Assembly: GCF_007828865.1 (NCBI RefSeq)
Contig: NZ_VIVK01000001.1
Coordinates: forward strand, 2,790,001 to 2,854,000
Reading direction: 5' to 3'
Length of the DNA: 64,000 bases
DNA from: Kribbella amoyensis
GTDB taxonomy: Bacteria; Actinomycetota; Actinomycetes; Propionibacteriales; Kribbellaceae
Shown here: positions 16,030-24,390 of the stretch, in pieces
Layout: every line of letters starts with the position of its first letter
Position numbering within the stretch: the first letter of the stretch is position 1
The notes under the pieces: generated by a model
The model's database searches: none
What the model was told of the DNA's origin: nothing
The model's input: the letters and a program-made list of their open reading frames with translations, nothing else
Made by a program: the position numbers and the translations under genes

Positions 16030-17421
16030 CTACCGCACCCGGGCCGAGGGGGCGGTGAAGGTGTTGCAGGCGCCCGGGTTGCGCGTCTGGTACCCGCGCA
16101 GCGCCCAGTACTCGTGGTTGTTCGCGTCGCCGTGGTCGTTGTTGTTGTCGGTGACATGACCGATCAGCCAGCGCCACTGGAACTGCGCCTGCCCGGTGAT
16201 CGGGTACGTCCGCCGGTTGGCGCCGATGAAGACGTCGGCGAAGCAGGACGCCTGCAGCTCCAGCCGCCGGGTCATCTCGAGCTCCGCGGCCCGGGTCGGC
16301 GCCTCGTACCGCATGTTGTGGTTGGCGTCCAGGATCCCGGTCAGGTTCTGCACGTGGTGGCCGTACTCGTGCGCGAACTGGTGCAGCATCCACATCCGCG
16401 CCCAGACCTTCTGGTACGCCTGCGGGTAGCGGTTGTAGTTGCCGATGTCCTCGCGCAGGTTCATGTAGATGGTCTCGTTGCTGCCGCAGTAGAACGGCGG
16501 CCCGGTGTCGTTCATCGAGCCGCACGGCGACGTGACCGTCCCGGTGAACATGAGCACCGTCGGCGCCCGGAACTGCGCCCCGGACGCCTGGATCAGCCGC
16601 GGCCACGACTTGCCCAGGCAGGTCTTCAGGTTCACGTAGTTGGCGCGGGCGCCGGCCGTGTTCGACTGCCGGGCCCGGGACTCCTTGCAGCCCACCGACG
16701 CCATCGTGCCGACCCGGTAGACCTTGTTCCGGCTGACCATCTCGTAGTCGGTCGGGCCGCGCTTGACCGGCGGGTTCGTGGTCCGCGGCGCGGTCGGCTT
16801 GGTCACCGTCGGCCGGGTGGTGGTGGGCCGGGTGGTCGGCGGCGCGGTCGGCGACGGCTCGTTCGTCGGGTCCTCGGTCGGGCTGCTGGTGGTCCGCGAG
16901 GTCGGCGTGTACGTCGGCGCGGTGTACTCCGGGTCGTTGCCCTTGGCGATGCCCTGGGCAACGGTCACGCCGAGGATGCCCAGGCCGACGAGGACCAGCG
17001 GGATCAGGATCAGCGGCGCCTTGCTCTTCTTCTTGGGACCGCGCGGCCCGTGCGGACCGTGCGGGCCACCGGGTGGGGGAGCTCCCCAGCCGAGCCCGTG
17101 CGGCAGTTGCTGCATCGGCTGGGCGAACTGGCTGTACCCGGGCTGGCCCGGCTGCGGCTGCCACGGCTGCGGACCCATCGGACCCGGGGGCGGCACCTGG
17201 CCCGGCGGCCGGTTCCCGCCTCCGCCGTACTGCGGACCGCCGGGCTGACCAGCTTGCTGGTGACCGCCGGGGGCGCCCCACTGACCACCTTGCGGCCCGG
17301 GTCCGCCGTACTGGCCCGGGTGCTGGTTCTGGTGCTGTGGTTGTCCGGGGCCCGGTTGGTACGGGCCCTGCGGCGGTTGCTGCGGGTACTGACCGGGTGG
17401 TCCCCACTGGTTGTCCGACAC
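16030..17421 (-). CDS. Membrane-anchored neutral zinc metallopeptidase (copy 4)
   Basis: A 463-residue paralogue with a Pro/Gln/Gly-rich cytoplasmic tail (1-130), a basic stop-transfer segment, a transmembrane helix at 135-157, a Thr/Pro linker, and a catalytic domain with HEYGHH at 351-356 and RRLELQASC. GTG 17421 follows GGAGAG. It is the first gene of a run of three peptidases read leftwards, and is divergent from the second DUF2207 gene, repeating the arrangement at 9180-12099. Confidence 0.85.
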   Translation of the reverse strand: MSDNQWGPPGQYPQQPPQGPYQPGPGQPQHQNQHPGQYGGPGPQGGQWGAPGGHQQAGQPGGPQYGGGGNRPPGQVPPPGPMGPQPWQPQPGQPGYSQFAQPMQQLPHGLGWGAPPPGGPHGPHGPRGPKKKSKAPLILIPLVLVGLGILGVTVAQGIAKGNDPEYTAPTYTPTSRTTSSPTEDPTNEPSPTAPPTTRPTTTRPTVTKPTAPRTTNPPVKRGPTDYEMVSRNKVYRVGTMASVGCKESRARQSNTAGARANYVNLKTCLGKSWPRLIQASGAQFRAPTVLMFTGTVTSPCGSMNDTGPPFYCGSNETIYMNLREDIGNYNRYPQAYQKVWARMWMLHQFAHEYGHHVQNLTGILDANHNMRYEAPTRAAELEMTRRLELQASCFADVFIGANRRTYPITGQAQFQWRWLIGHVTDNNNDHGDANNHEYWALRGYQTRNPGACNTFTAPSARVR

Positions 17422-17750
17422 GCACTCTCCACTGCCCCGCCAGCGGACATGCGGGTCCGGGGCGCGACCCGCATCGCCTGACGCTATCCGACCGCTGGCT
17501 CAGTCCGGCGGCCCCCTCCGCTGCCGGTCCACTCTGCGGACAGGAGCCGGCCACGCTTGGCCTGGCCGGGGACCGGGACGTGGCCGTGATCGAAGCGTCG
17601 TTGCGCTCGGCACGAGGAACGGTAAGGTGCCCCCTGGCAACGATCTTGTCCGACTTTGCACGACCTGTGGCCGCCGCCCGGTGGTACCCAGGGGCCCGAT
17701 GGCGTGGGCCGATTCCGTTCCTGACCCTCTCGATACGGTGTGATTGGGCG
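17422..17750. promoter_or_regulatory. Divergent promoter region, peptidase copy 4 / DUF2207 copy 2
   Basis: A 329-bp spacer without a credible gene. Possible rightward promoters are TTGCGC (17601-17606) with TAAGGT (17623-17628) at 16-bp spacing, and a second TACGGT (17734-17739) 11 nt from the DUF2207 start. No palindrome like that at 10373-10393 was found. Open frames across this stretch lack coding signals. Confidence 0.35.
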
Positions 17751-19421
17751 ATGCGTCTACGTCTGCTCGGGGTGTCTCTGTGCGCCCTCGGTTTCCTGGC
17801 CCTGACCGGTGCTCAGTCCTCGGCGACGGATGCGGCCGACCCGGTGGTCACCAACTTCGACAGCGAGATCCGGGTGGACCGTGACGGTGCGCTCAAGGTG
17901 TCCGAATCGTGGAAGCTGAGCAACGTGACCGGGACCTTCACCCGGTTCGTGGTCACCCGCGATCACCTGCCCGACGACGTCGACCACGTGCAGAAGGTCG
18001 AGGACCTGCAGGTCAAGGCCGGCGGTGAGACGAAGAAGGCCGAGCAGAGCACCGACGGCGACATCACCTCGATCGCGGTCGAGGACGTCACCGGCGACGC
18101 GCAGCTCGAGTTCACGTACACCGTGCGCGGTGCGGTCGCGAAGACGCTGAACGGGACCGAGTTGCGGTTCGCGCCGCTGACCGGCCTGGCGCTGACGGTC
18201 CAGGACGCGAACGTCGTCTACAGCACGCCCGAGGTCTCGCACGTCTCCTGCTTCGCCGGTTCGCTGGACAGCAACCACCCCTGCTCGATGGCGCAGCTCG
18301 GTGAGACGGCCGGCCCGACGTTCCGGCAGCAGGGTCTGCCGCCGGGCAACACGGTCCGGATGACGGTCGGTTTCCCCGACGGCGAGATCGCGGCCAACAC
18401 GATCGTCGAGTACCGCAAGACGTTCAAGCGCGCCTTCTCGACCGACACGGCCCAGCTGATCACCGCACTCGCGGTCCTGCTGCTCGGCGGTGCGGCCCTG
18501 CTCGCGCTGTACCGGCTGCGTGGCCGTGACCAGGTCGACCCGCGTCGCGTCGTCCCGGCGTCCCTGTTCAGCCTCGGCCAGGACACCCGGATCGACTTCA
18601 CCCCGCCGGCCGATCTGCGGCCCGGCGAGGTCGGCACCCTGATCGACGAGCGGATCGACCCGGTCGACGTCACCGCGACGATCCTCGACCTGGCCGTCCG
18701 CGGCCACCTGGTCATCACCGAGCTCGAGCACCAGACCGAGTACTCGCGGCCCGACTGGGAGCTCAAGCGCGTCGCCACGGCCCCGTCCGAGGAACTGCAG
18801 CGGTACGAGAACGTGCTCATCCGCGCGATCTTCGGCGACAACGACAGCGTCCTGGTCTCCGAGCTGGGCAAGGGCGTCCGCGCGAACCTGGGCGACGTCC
18901 AGGACGCGCTGTACGACGGTGTGGTCAAGCGCGGCTGGTTCAGCGAGCGCCCGGACCGGACCCGGTCCCTGTGGGCCACGGTCGGCATCGGCGTCACCGT
19001 GCTCGGCGTGGTCGGGACCGTCCTGCTGGCCCTGTTCAGCACCTGGGGCCTGCTCGGCCTGGCGATCACCGCGGTCGGCGTGGGCCTGATCATCATCGGC
19101 CGCTACATGCCGTCGAAGGCCCCGGCCGCCGGTCGCGTCCTCGGCCAGGTCGCGGCCATCCGCGGCGAGCTGCTGGAGATGGACGTCAGCGAACTCCCCA
19201 GCGACCAGCACGCCGAGCTCTGCTCGCGAGCCCTCCCGTACGCGGTCGTCCTGGGCGGCTCCGAGCGCTGGATCGACGCCCTGGTCGCCACCGACACCGA
19301 CGACCAGGAGGACGAGGGCTTCCACTGGTACCGCGGCCCCCGCGGCTGGCACCTCCAGTACCTCCCGGACTCCCTCCGCAACCTCACCACCAACCTCACC
19401 GGCGCCCTCTTCGCCCGCTGA
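17751..19421 (+). CDS. DUF2207-domain membrane protein (copy 2)
   Basis: A 556-residue paralogue of the protein at 10414-12099. Signal peptide (residues 1-29), external DUF2207 domain, one helix near residue 240, the cytoplasmic block GTLIDERIDPVDVTATILDLAVR, and a closing pair of helices followed by a soluble tail ending WYRGPRGWHLQYLPDSL. ATG 17751 starts the signal peptide; an open frame extends upstream but has no support. The gene is divergent from peptidase copy 4. Shared order of domains and conserved blocks with copy 1 indicate duplication of the whole divergent module. Confidence 0.82.
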   Translation: MRLRLLGVSLCALGFLALTGAQSSATDAADPVVTNFDSEIRVDRDGALKVSESWKLSNVTGTFTRFVVTRDHLPDDVDHVQKVEDLQVKAGGETKKAEQSTDGDITSIAVEDVTGDAQLEFTYTVRGAVAKTLNGTELRFAPLTGLALTVQDANVVYSTPEVSHVSCFAGSLDSNHPCSMAQLGETAGPTFRQQGLPPGNTVRMTVGFPDGEIAANTIVEYRKTFKRAFSTDTAQLITALAVLLLGGAALLALYRLRGRDQVDPRRVVPASLFSLGQDTRIDFTPPADLRPGEVGTLIDERIDPVDVTATILDLAVRGHLVITELEHQTEYSRPDWELKRVATAPSEELQRYENVLIRAIFGDNDSVLVSELGKGVRANLGDVQDALYDGVVKRGWFSERPDRTRSLWATVGIGVTVLGVVGTVLLALFSTWGLLGLAITAVGVGLIIIGRYMPSKAPAAGRVLGQVAAIRGELLEMDVSELPSDQHAELCSRALPYAVVLGGSERWIDALVATDTDDQEDEGFHWYRGPRGWHLQYLPDSLRNLTTNLTGALFAR

Positions 19422-19501
19422 CGAGCGAGGGGCGCGGACCCGGTGTACGCGCTCCTCCATCGCGGCGCTCACCTCACGGCGGAGCTCCGAAGGCTTTCGC
19501 G

Positions 19502-19530
19502 TTGTCTTCCCGCGAGTTAAGAACTACCTT
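19502..19530 (+). promoter_or_regulatory. Leaderless promoter of toxin-antitoxin pair
   Basis: TTGTCT (19502-19507), a 17-bp spacer, and TACCTT (19525-19530) end 6 nt before the antitoxin ATG at 19537. This is an almost ideal sigma-70-type promoter that would start transcription at the initiation codon. Confidence 0.6.
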
Positions 19531-19536
19531 TGAAGT

Positions 19537-20016
19537 ATGCCCGATGCCTCCACCGTGAACTTCTCCGACCTTCTGCAACGTCCCAACGAGACCGTGGACA
19601 AGCTGAAGTCTGCGCGGAGTCGATCGCTGCGGGTTCGGCGGCGTGGTACGGAGGACGACCTCGTCCTCACGACGGCTGCCCGAGCGGACCAGGACGACGA
19701 ACTGGTCGAGGTCGCCGCGCGGATGCTTCGCGCGGTGATGGGCAACCCGGTCCTGCGGTCGAAGTACCTGCTCGACATCCTGCCGCAGGTGTTTCCCTGG
19801 ATGCGTTTCCTCGAACCGGAGGACCAGGTGAGCTTCGCGCAGGAGTTGATCGACGTGATGGACGCCGGGCACGACATCGATTCGCCGACGCCGGTCTTGC
19901 ACCTGATCTCGCAGTGGCGCCACACCGCCGAGGTGTACGCGGATCCTGACCTGCTGAAGGCTCTTCGGCCGGGCATCATCGACGATGCCGGCGCCGTTGC
20001 CCAGCCGGCCGAGTGA
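19537..20016 (+). CDS. Putative antitoxin of a RelE-type pair
   Basis: A 159-residue protein with an N-terminal Phd/YefM-like segment (SDLLQRPNETVDKLKSARSRSLRVRRR) that resembles a DNA-binding antitoxin domain, and a longer helical C-terminus of unrecognised type. The following gene starts inside its stop codon (GTGA overlap), and encodes a RelE/ParE-like protein, so an antitoxin role is inferred from context and the N-terminus. It is longer than usual Phd antitoxins (70-90 residues). It has no ribosome binding site and fits a leaderless mRNA. Confidence 0.65.
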   Translation: MPDASTVNFSDLLQRPNETVDKLKSARSRSLRVRRRGTEDDLVLTTAARADQDDELVEVAARMLRAVMGNPVLRSKYLLDILPQVFPWMRFLEPEDQVSFAQELIDVMDAGHDIDSPTPVLHLISQWRHTAEVYADPDLLKALRPGIIDDAGAVAQPAE

Positions 20017-20360
20017 CCCCGGCGAAACGAGGTGACCAGGTCGCGCCGCCCGCGCAACCCGGTCACTGGGAACTGAGGTTCGGCAGTTCGGACGCCGCCA
20101 AGGGCTGGGACGAGCTCTGTCGGCAGGCCGCGGCCAACACCTTGCGGGCCTGGGAAGCGCTGCGGGCAGATCCGCGACCGTTTCCGCAGACGGATCGGCA
20201 CCACCGCTTGAAGGGCAAGGCTCTGTCGACCGTCAACGGCCTGGAGCAGTGGCAGTACGAGGTCACCGGCGGCGGCCGCGTCTGGTATGTCGTGGACGAG
20301 GATCGCCGGACCGTCTGGATCCGCCACGCCGGTACCGGACACCCGAAGGCGACCGACTGA
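20013..20360 (+). CDS. RelE/ParE-like toxin
   Basis: A 115-residue RelE/ParE-superfamily protein, likely a ribosome-dependent mRNA endonuclease or gyrase poison. Features include a helical hairpin (AKGWDELCRQAAANTLRAWEAL), the HHRLKGKAL basic segment, WQYEVTGGGRVWYVVDEDRRTVWI strands, and a terminal His. GTG 20013 overlaps the antitoxin stop by 4 nt, the usual coupling in type II toxin-antitoxin operons. Confidence 0.7.
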   Translation: MTPAKRGDQVAPPAQPGHWELRFGSSDAAKGWDELCRQAAANTLRAWEALRADPRPFPQTDRHHRLKGKALSTVNGLEQWQYEVTGGGRVWYVVDEDRRTVWIRHAGTGHPKATD

Positions 20361-20386
20361 GCCGGTCGGCCGCTACGGTCCGGTGG

Positions 20387-20920
20387 GTGTCCGGTTGGGG
20401 TTGGGATCCGTCGTCCTTCGAGGCGATCGGTACTTCTGCTGCCGCTCTCATCGCGGCGACCGCGCTGCGGCAGGCGATCCGGCAGCAGAAGTCGTCGCTC
20501 GACGAGCGCTTACGGGCGCAGGCGCGGCTGGTCTCGGTGCAGCGGGTGACGCGGCGGGAGAATCGCGGGCGGCTGCTGACGGTCCTCGTCACGAACGCGA
20601 GCTCCAGCCCGATCAACGCCGTCCTGCCGGCGGCCACCTTCGGGGCCGATCCGGCGACGCACCTGGATCATCTGCTCGGCCACCCGATCGTCGGGTCGCT
20701 GTCGGTGCGGGGTCTGACCCGGCGCCCTTGGGATCGGCGCCGGCTCGTGGTCGCCGATGTCGGGTGGACGTTCCTCGACGCGGGGCAGTCGCGGCGGCAC
20801 GCGGTGTGGCTCGATCCGGAGCATCCGCCGCTGCTCGACTTCGGCCTGGTGTTCACCGACGCGAGCGGGCGGCGGTGGCATCGGAGCGCTCTGTCCGGAG
20901 CGCTGACCGTCTTCGCCTAG
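20387..20920 (+). CDS. Hypothetical protein
   Basis: I do not recognise this 177-residue protein. Residues about 9-30 form a short hydrophobic to amphipathic helix (FEAIGTSAAALIAATALRQAI), followed by an Arg/Gln-rich helix and a beta-rich domain with WTFLDAGQSRRHAVWLDP. Such proteins may be membrane-associated with a cytoplasmic domain. GTG 20387 is the most likely start, 26 nt after the toxin stop, so it may be read in the same transcript. It ends in a terminator hairpin shared with the convergent gene. Confidence 0.55.
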   Translation: MSGWGWDPSSFEAIGTSAAALIAATALRQAIRQQKSSLDERLRAQARLVSVQRVTRRENRGRLLTVLVTNASSSPINAVLPAATFGADPATHLDHLLGHPIVGSLSVRGLTRRPWDRRRLVVADVGWTFLDAGQSRRHAVWLDPEHPPLLDFGLVFTDASGRRWHRSALSGALTVFA

Positions 20921-20940
20921 TGTCCTGAGTCGGACACTAG
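20917..20940. terminator. Bidirectional terminator containing both stop codons
   Basis: Perfect 9-bp stem ctagtgtcc (20917-20925) and ggacactag (20932-20940) with loop tgagtc. The TAG stop of the rightward gene (20918-20920) and the TAG stop of the leftward gene (20937-20939) both lie within the arms. Confidence 0.75.
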
Positions 20941-21386
20941 TACGCCTTCCGGTGGCGTTGGGGTGCGGTGAGGATCATCTGGGTGACCAGGTAGCGGGTC
21001 AGGCCCAGTTTGGCGGCGATCTGGTCCGGGTTCAGGCCTTGCTCGTTGTAGAGGACCGCCAGTTGCTGCTGGGCCTCGGTCCAGCGGCGCCGGGTGGGCG
21101 CGGGACGTTGGGCCGGCGTCTTCTTCGGCTCCGGGCGAGGCTCGCCGGTGGATCGCTCCGGCTTGCCGTACGTACTCCGGCGCTGGTCCTGGTAGCGGCC
21201 GCCGGCCAGGTCTTCGGTGGTTTCCTCGTCGAGGATCAGGAACTGGTCGGCGGACTTGTTGACGCCGACGGACACGATGGTCAGGTCTTTCTGGTTCTTC
21301 TGCTGGCACTCGGTCTTCGTGCAGTAGGCGTACTTCTCCGCCCGCTCCGGGTGCAGCGCGTCGCCACAGGTGATGCAGTACTTCAC
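20937..21386 (-). CDS. Zinc-ribbon and helix-turn-helix protein of unknown role
   Basis: A 149-residue protein. The N-terminus has a probable zinc site (CITC, then YCTKTEC) with Cys4, Cys7, Cys22 and Cys27. The middle (about 50-90) is a Pro/Arg/Lys-rich linker, and the C-terminus (WTEAQQQLAVLYNEQGLNPDQIAAKLGLTRYLVTQMI) looks like a sigma-region-4 or MerR-type helix-turn-helix. It probably binds DNA or RNA polymerase. GTG 21386 was chosen; TTG 21389 is in frame next to it, and neither has a good ribosome binding site. Confidence 0.6.
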   Translation of the reverse strand: MKYCITCGDALHPERAEKYAYCTKTECQQKNQKDLTIVSVGVNKSADQFLILDEETTEDLAGGRYQDQRRSTYGKPERSTGEPRPEPKKTPAQRPAPTRRRWTEAQQQLAVLYNEQGLNPDQIAAKLGLTRYLVTQMILTAPQRHRKAY

Positions 21387-21423
21387 CAAGGAATCAACGC
21401 CGCGGACCGGCCGGGTATTCCCT

Positions 21424-22713
21424 TTACCAGTTCGCCTGCGCGGGGGCCGGCGGGAGCGGGCCGTCCTTCGGGTGCACCACGTACACCAGGCCGCCCGAGT
21501 GCGGGACCCACGCGTTCTCGAAGGCCTTCCGGTCGTACGTCGTGCGCACCTCGTCGTTGCTCGCGATCAGGTGCGACGCCGGGTCGTTGACGACCACGTT
21601 GCCCGCCTCGTCGAAGCCCACGATGACCATCAGGTGCCCGTTGGTCCCGTACCCCGCGCCGGGCAGGTCGCCCTTCTTGAACGACAGCGACGCGATCAAC
21701 GGGATCCCCGCCTTGATGAACTGCTCCGCCTCCGTCAGCGAACGCAGCCGGGTGACGAACGCGTCCACCCCACGCGTCCCCGCGTACGCCGTGTTGAAGG
21801 GCCAGTTCCCCGCGCCGTCGTACGCGTAGTCGAACACCGACCGGGCCGAGTGGTCCACCTGCGGATCCGCGTCGGCCGGATCCACCCAGGCCGTCTCGCC
21901 GTCGGACGGGCCGGCACCGTAGTAGTCGAGCACCATCGCCGAGGAGGTCGCCGAACACCAGGCCTCGCCGCCGTTGTCCCACTGCGGGTAGTGCCCGATG
22001 TGCGTCTCCTGCGAGTACGTCGGGACGTCGAGCACGACGCCCTCGGCCCCACCCGACGGGCTCGCGGGGATCTTCTTGAGGTCCGGCAACCGCGACGCCA
22101 TCGCCCCGACCGACCGGACCGACGGAGCGGACGTGGTCCCGGCGAGGCGGTACAGGGTCACCTTCAACTGCCAGCGGTCCAGGGTCCGCCCGGTCTCCGC
22201 GACGAACGTGTCCACCGCGACCGAGCCGTTCGCGTCACCCTGACTCGGCACCGAGGTCCGGTGGATGTCGCCCGCGGCCGTGTCGTCCCCACCGCTCCAC
22301 CGGCCGAGCACGTACCACTTGGTCGCCGTGCCCTGGTCCGTCCGGCCGGCCATCGCCACCTCGACCCACGTCCCCGGCGGCGTGGTCGCGTTCCACGACG
22401 CCACCAGCTCGGTCAGGCCGAAGCCGGGGCGGACCTCGGGGGAGGTCCAGCTGGTCCGGTCGTACGTCTTCGCGGTGCCGTCGCCGAACGGGTCGACGTA
22501 CGCGGTGGTGGCCTCGGTGGTTCCGAAGGTGAGGGTGCCGTCGGCGACCGTCGTACCGGCGTGGTCCCCGGCCAGGAAGTCCGCGGTCGACGTCCAGTCC
22601 TGGTACGCGATGTCGCGCTGCAGCGGCACCTTGGTGGCCTCGCTCGGAACCGTGGCGAGACTGAGCACGGCGACCCCGCTGACCAGGGTCGCGAGTGGGC
22701 GGAAGGCGGTCAT
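21424..22713 (-). CDS. Secreted C39-type cysteine peptidase
   Basis: A 429-residue exported protein with a signal peptide (about 1-26). Residues 27-215 form a beta-rich domain of unknown type, and 225-420 a Peptidase_C39_2-like papain-fold domain. The triad candidates are Cys253 in GGEAWCSATSS, His360 in NGHLMVIVGF, and Asp377 in VVNDPAS. Proteins like this are common in actinobacteria and may process cell-wall or secreted peptides. ATG 22713 has no clear ribosome binding site. No neighbour suggests a dedicated substrate. Confidence 0.82.
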   Translation of the reverse strand: MTAFRPLATLVSGVAVLSLATVPSEATKVPLQRDIAYQDWTSTADFLAGDHAGTTVADGTLTFGTTEATTAYVDPFGDGTAKTYDRTSWTSPEVRPGFGLTELVASWNATTPPGTWVEVAMAGRTDQGTATKWYVLGRWSGGDDTAAGDIHRTSVPSQGDANGSVAVDTFVAETGRTLDRWQLKVTLYRLAGTTSAPSVRSVGAMASRLPDLKKIPASPSGGAEGVVLDVPTYSQETHIGHYPQWDNGGEAWCSATSSAMVLDYYGAGPSDGETAWVDPADADPQVDHSARSVFDYAYDGAGNWPFNTAYAGTRGVDAFVTRLRSLTEAEQFIKAGIPLIASLSFKKGDLPGAGYGTNGHLMVIVGFDEAGNVVVNDPASHLIASNDEVRTTYDRKAFENAWVPHSGGLVYVVHPKDGPLPPAPAQANW

Positions 22714-22786
22714 GGATCCGACGGTAGACCCGGCGGCAGACGATGTCGCGGTGAAGGCGTGCCGCGACGTGTCCCGATCCGGAAGG

Positions 22787-23347
22787 TTACTTACCGCGCT
22801 CGGTCCACTCGGCGCCGAGCATCGCGAAGACGAGCTCGTCGGTCCACTCGCCCTTGAGGAACTCGTTCCGGACGAAGTGGGCCTCCTGGCGCAGCCCGAG
22901 CCGCTTCAGCAGGTTCGCCGAGCCGGTGTTGCGGTAGTCGAGCCGGCCGATGATCCGGTGCATGCCGAGTTGCTCGAACCCGAGCCGCAGCAGCTCCACC
23001 GACGCCTCGGCGGCGTACCCGCGACCGTGGAAGTCGGGGTGGAAGACGAACCCGATCTCGCCGGTCCGGTGGTCCGCGGAGTGCACGAACAGGGTGACCT
23101 CGCCGACGTGTTGCCCGGTCTCGCGCAGGATCACGGCCAGCGTCAGCGCCTGGCCGTCGGCGTCCATCGCGACGTCGGCGAGCCGGCCGGCCAGCGACTC
23201 GCGGACCTGCTCCGGCGTCTTCGAGTCGTACAGCAGGAACCTGGTCACGTCGTCGTTCGACTGCAGCTTGAGCAGGTCGTCGTAGTCGGTCTCGGTGTAG
23301 CGGCGCAGGGTGAGACGGTCGGTTTCGATCGGCAGCGAGTACGTCAC
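22787..23347 (-). CDS. GNAT-family N-acetyltransferase (RimJ/RimL-like)
   Basis: A 186-residue acetyltransferase of the RimJ/RimL type. TDRLTLRRYTETDYDDLLKL opens the fold, HVGEVTLFVH and GEIGFVFHPDFHGRGYAAEA contain the acetyl-CoA binding strand and loop, and LGMHRIIGRLDYRNTGSANLLKRLG is the usual C-terminal part. It would transfer acetyl to an amino group of a protein or small molecule. GTG 23347 is the start. It appears to be a single-gene unit. Confidence 0.85.
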   Translation of the reverse strand: MTYSLPIETDRLTLRRYTETDYDDLLKLQSNDDVTRFLLYDSKTPEQVRESLAGRLADVAMDADGQALTLAVILRETGQHVGEVTLFVHSADHRTGEIGFVFHPDFHGRGYAAEASVELLRLGFEQLGMHRIIGRLDYRNTGSANLLKRLGLRQEAHFVRNEFLKGEWTDELVFAMLGAEWTERGK

Positions 23348-23393
23348 CCCTGCAGCCTAAGGGCGGGCGCAACCCAATAAACCAAGGACGAAG

Positions 23394-23423
23394 GGACCCT
23401 CCCGGGCGAGGCCGGGAGGGTCC
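23394..23423. terminator. Strong terminator hairpin
   Basis: Perfect 12-bp stem ggaccctcccgg (23394-23405) and ccgggagggtcc (23412-23423) with a 6-nt loop, placed just after the GH25 lysozyme stop (23441, leftward) and upstream of the acetyltransferase. Confidence 0.85.
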
Positions 23424-23440
23424 GTCTCCTCTCCCCGGGC

Positions 23441-24274
23441 CTACCCGTTGGCGAGCGCGACCAGACGGGTCTGGTCGCCGTTGAAGCGGTTCTGGTCGAT
23501 CGGGGTCGAGCTGTACTGCCAGATCGTGTGGAACGGCCAGCCGCCGGGCAGCGTGCCGGGCGCCGAGGCGTACCGGGCCACCCAGAGCGGGTTGGTGCTG
23601 TTGAAGGCGGTGCTGTTGCCGGTGCAGCGGGTCCACCAGTCGAGGTTGGTGTAGATCACCGCGTCCCGGCCGGTCCGGTTTTTGTACGTGGTCAGGAAGT
23701 CGCGGATCCAGGTCACCATCGCGGCCTGGGTCTTGCCGTAGCAGGTCGCGCCGTACGGGTTGTACTCGATGTCGAGGGCGCCGGGCAACGTCTTGCCGTC
23801 CCGGGACCAGCCGCCGCCGTGGTCGACGAAGTAGTTCGCCTGGTTGGCGCCGCTGGAGTCGTTCGGGGTGGCGAAGTGGTACGCGCCGCGGATCATCCCG
23901 ACGTTGTAGGAACCGTTGTACTGCTGGGCGAAGTACGGGTTCGTGTAGTAGTTGCCTTCGCTCGCTTTCACGTAGGCGAAGCGTTTGCCTGCACTCCACT
24001 GCGACGCCCAGTTCACGTTGCCCTGGTGACTGGACACGTCGATGCCTTCGACGGTGGCGGCCGGCGCCGTCACCGTGGGCGCGACCGCGGTACTGGTCTG
24101 CCGCCAGCCCATGAAGGCGTCACCGGACTTGGTGATGCCGTGGGCGCGTGCTTCGGCGGTGGGTTGGCGGGCAGCCGTGGACTGCTCGGCGATGGTTTGG
24201 GCGGATGCGGGCGCGGCGAGGGCGGCCGTGAGCAGGCCGAGCACGACGACGGCACCCGTGACGAGGGGCTTCAC
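23441..24274 (-). CDS. Secreted GH25 lysozyme
   Basis: A 277-residue secreted muramidase that cleaves the MurNAc-GlcNAc bond of peptidoglycan. Signal peptide at about 1-25 (APASAQ), a short pro-region, then a GH25 domain from residue 75: Asp79 in GIDVSSHQGNVNW, and Asp168 and Glu170 in GALDIEYNPYG. The fold ends IWQYSS followed by a short tail with no wall-binding repeats. The gene starts at ATG 24274 after GAGGTCCCC. It may be used in wall remodelling or against competitors. Confidence 0.9.
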   Translation of the reverse strand: MKPLVTGAVVVLGLLTAALAAPASAQTIAEQSTAARQPTAEARAHGITKSGDAFMGWRQTSTAVAPTVTAPAATVEGIDVSSHQGNVNWASQWSAGKRFAYVKASEGNYYTNPYFAQQYNGSYNVGMIRGAYHFATPNDSSGANQANYFVDHGGGWSRDGKTLPGALDIEYNPYGATCYGKTQAAMVTWIRDFLTTYKNRTGRDAVIYTNLDWWTRCTGNSTAFNSTNPLWVARYASAPGTLPGGWPFHTIWQYSSTPIDQNRFNGDQTRLVALANG

Positions 24275-24390
24275 GAGGGGACCTCCACAAGAGCGGCAAT
24301 GGGGCGGACAGAGCGCTCGGGAAAGGTTTTACCCCGCCGTCAGAAAGAAAAAACCACGGCATTCCGGATTATTGGTGAATATCTTCCTCT

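Noticed and set aside
17073..17750. An N-terminal extension of the second DUF2207 protein
   Set aside because: It is antisense to a peptidase gene, and the signal peptide begins at ATG 17751.
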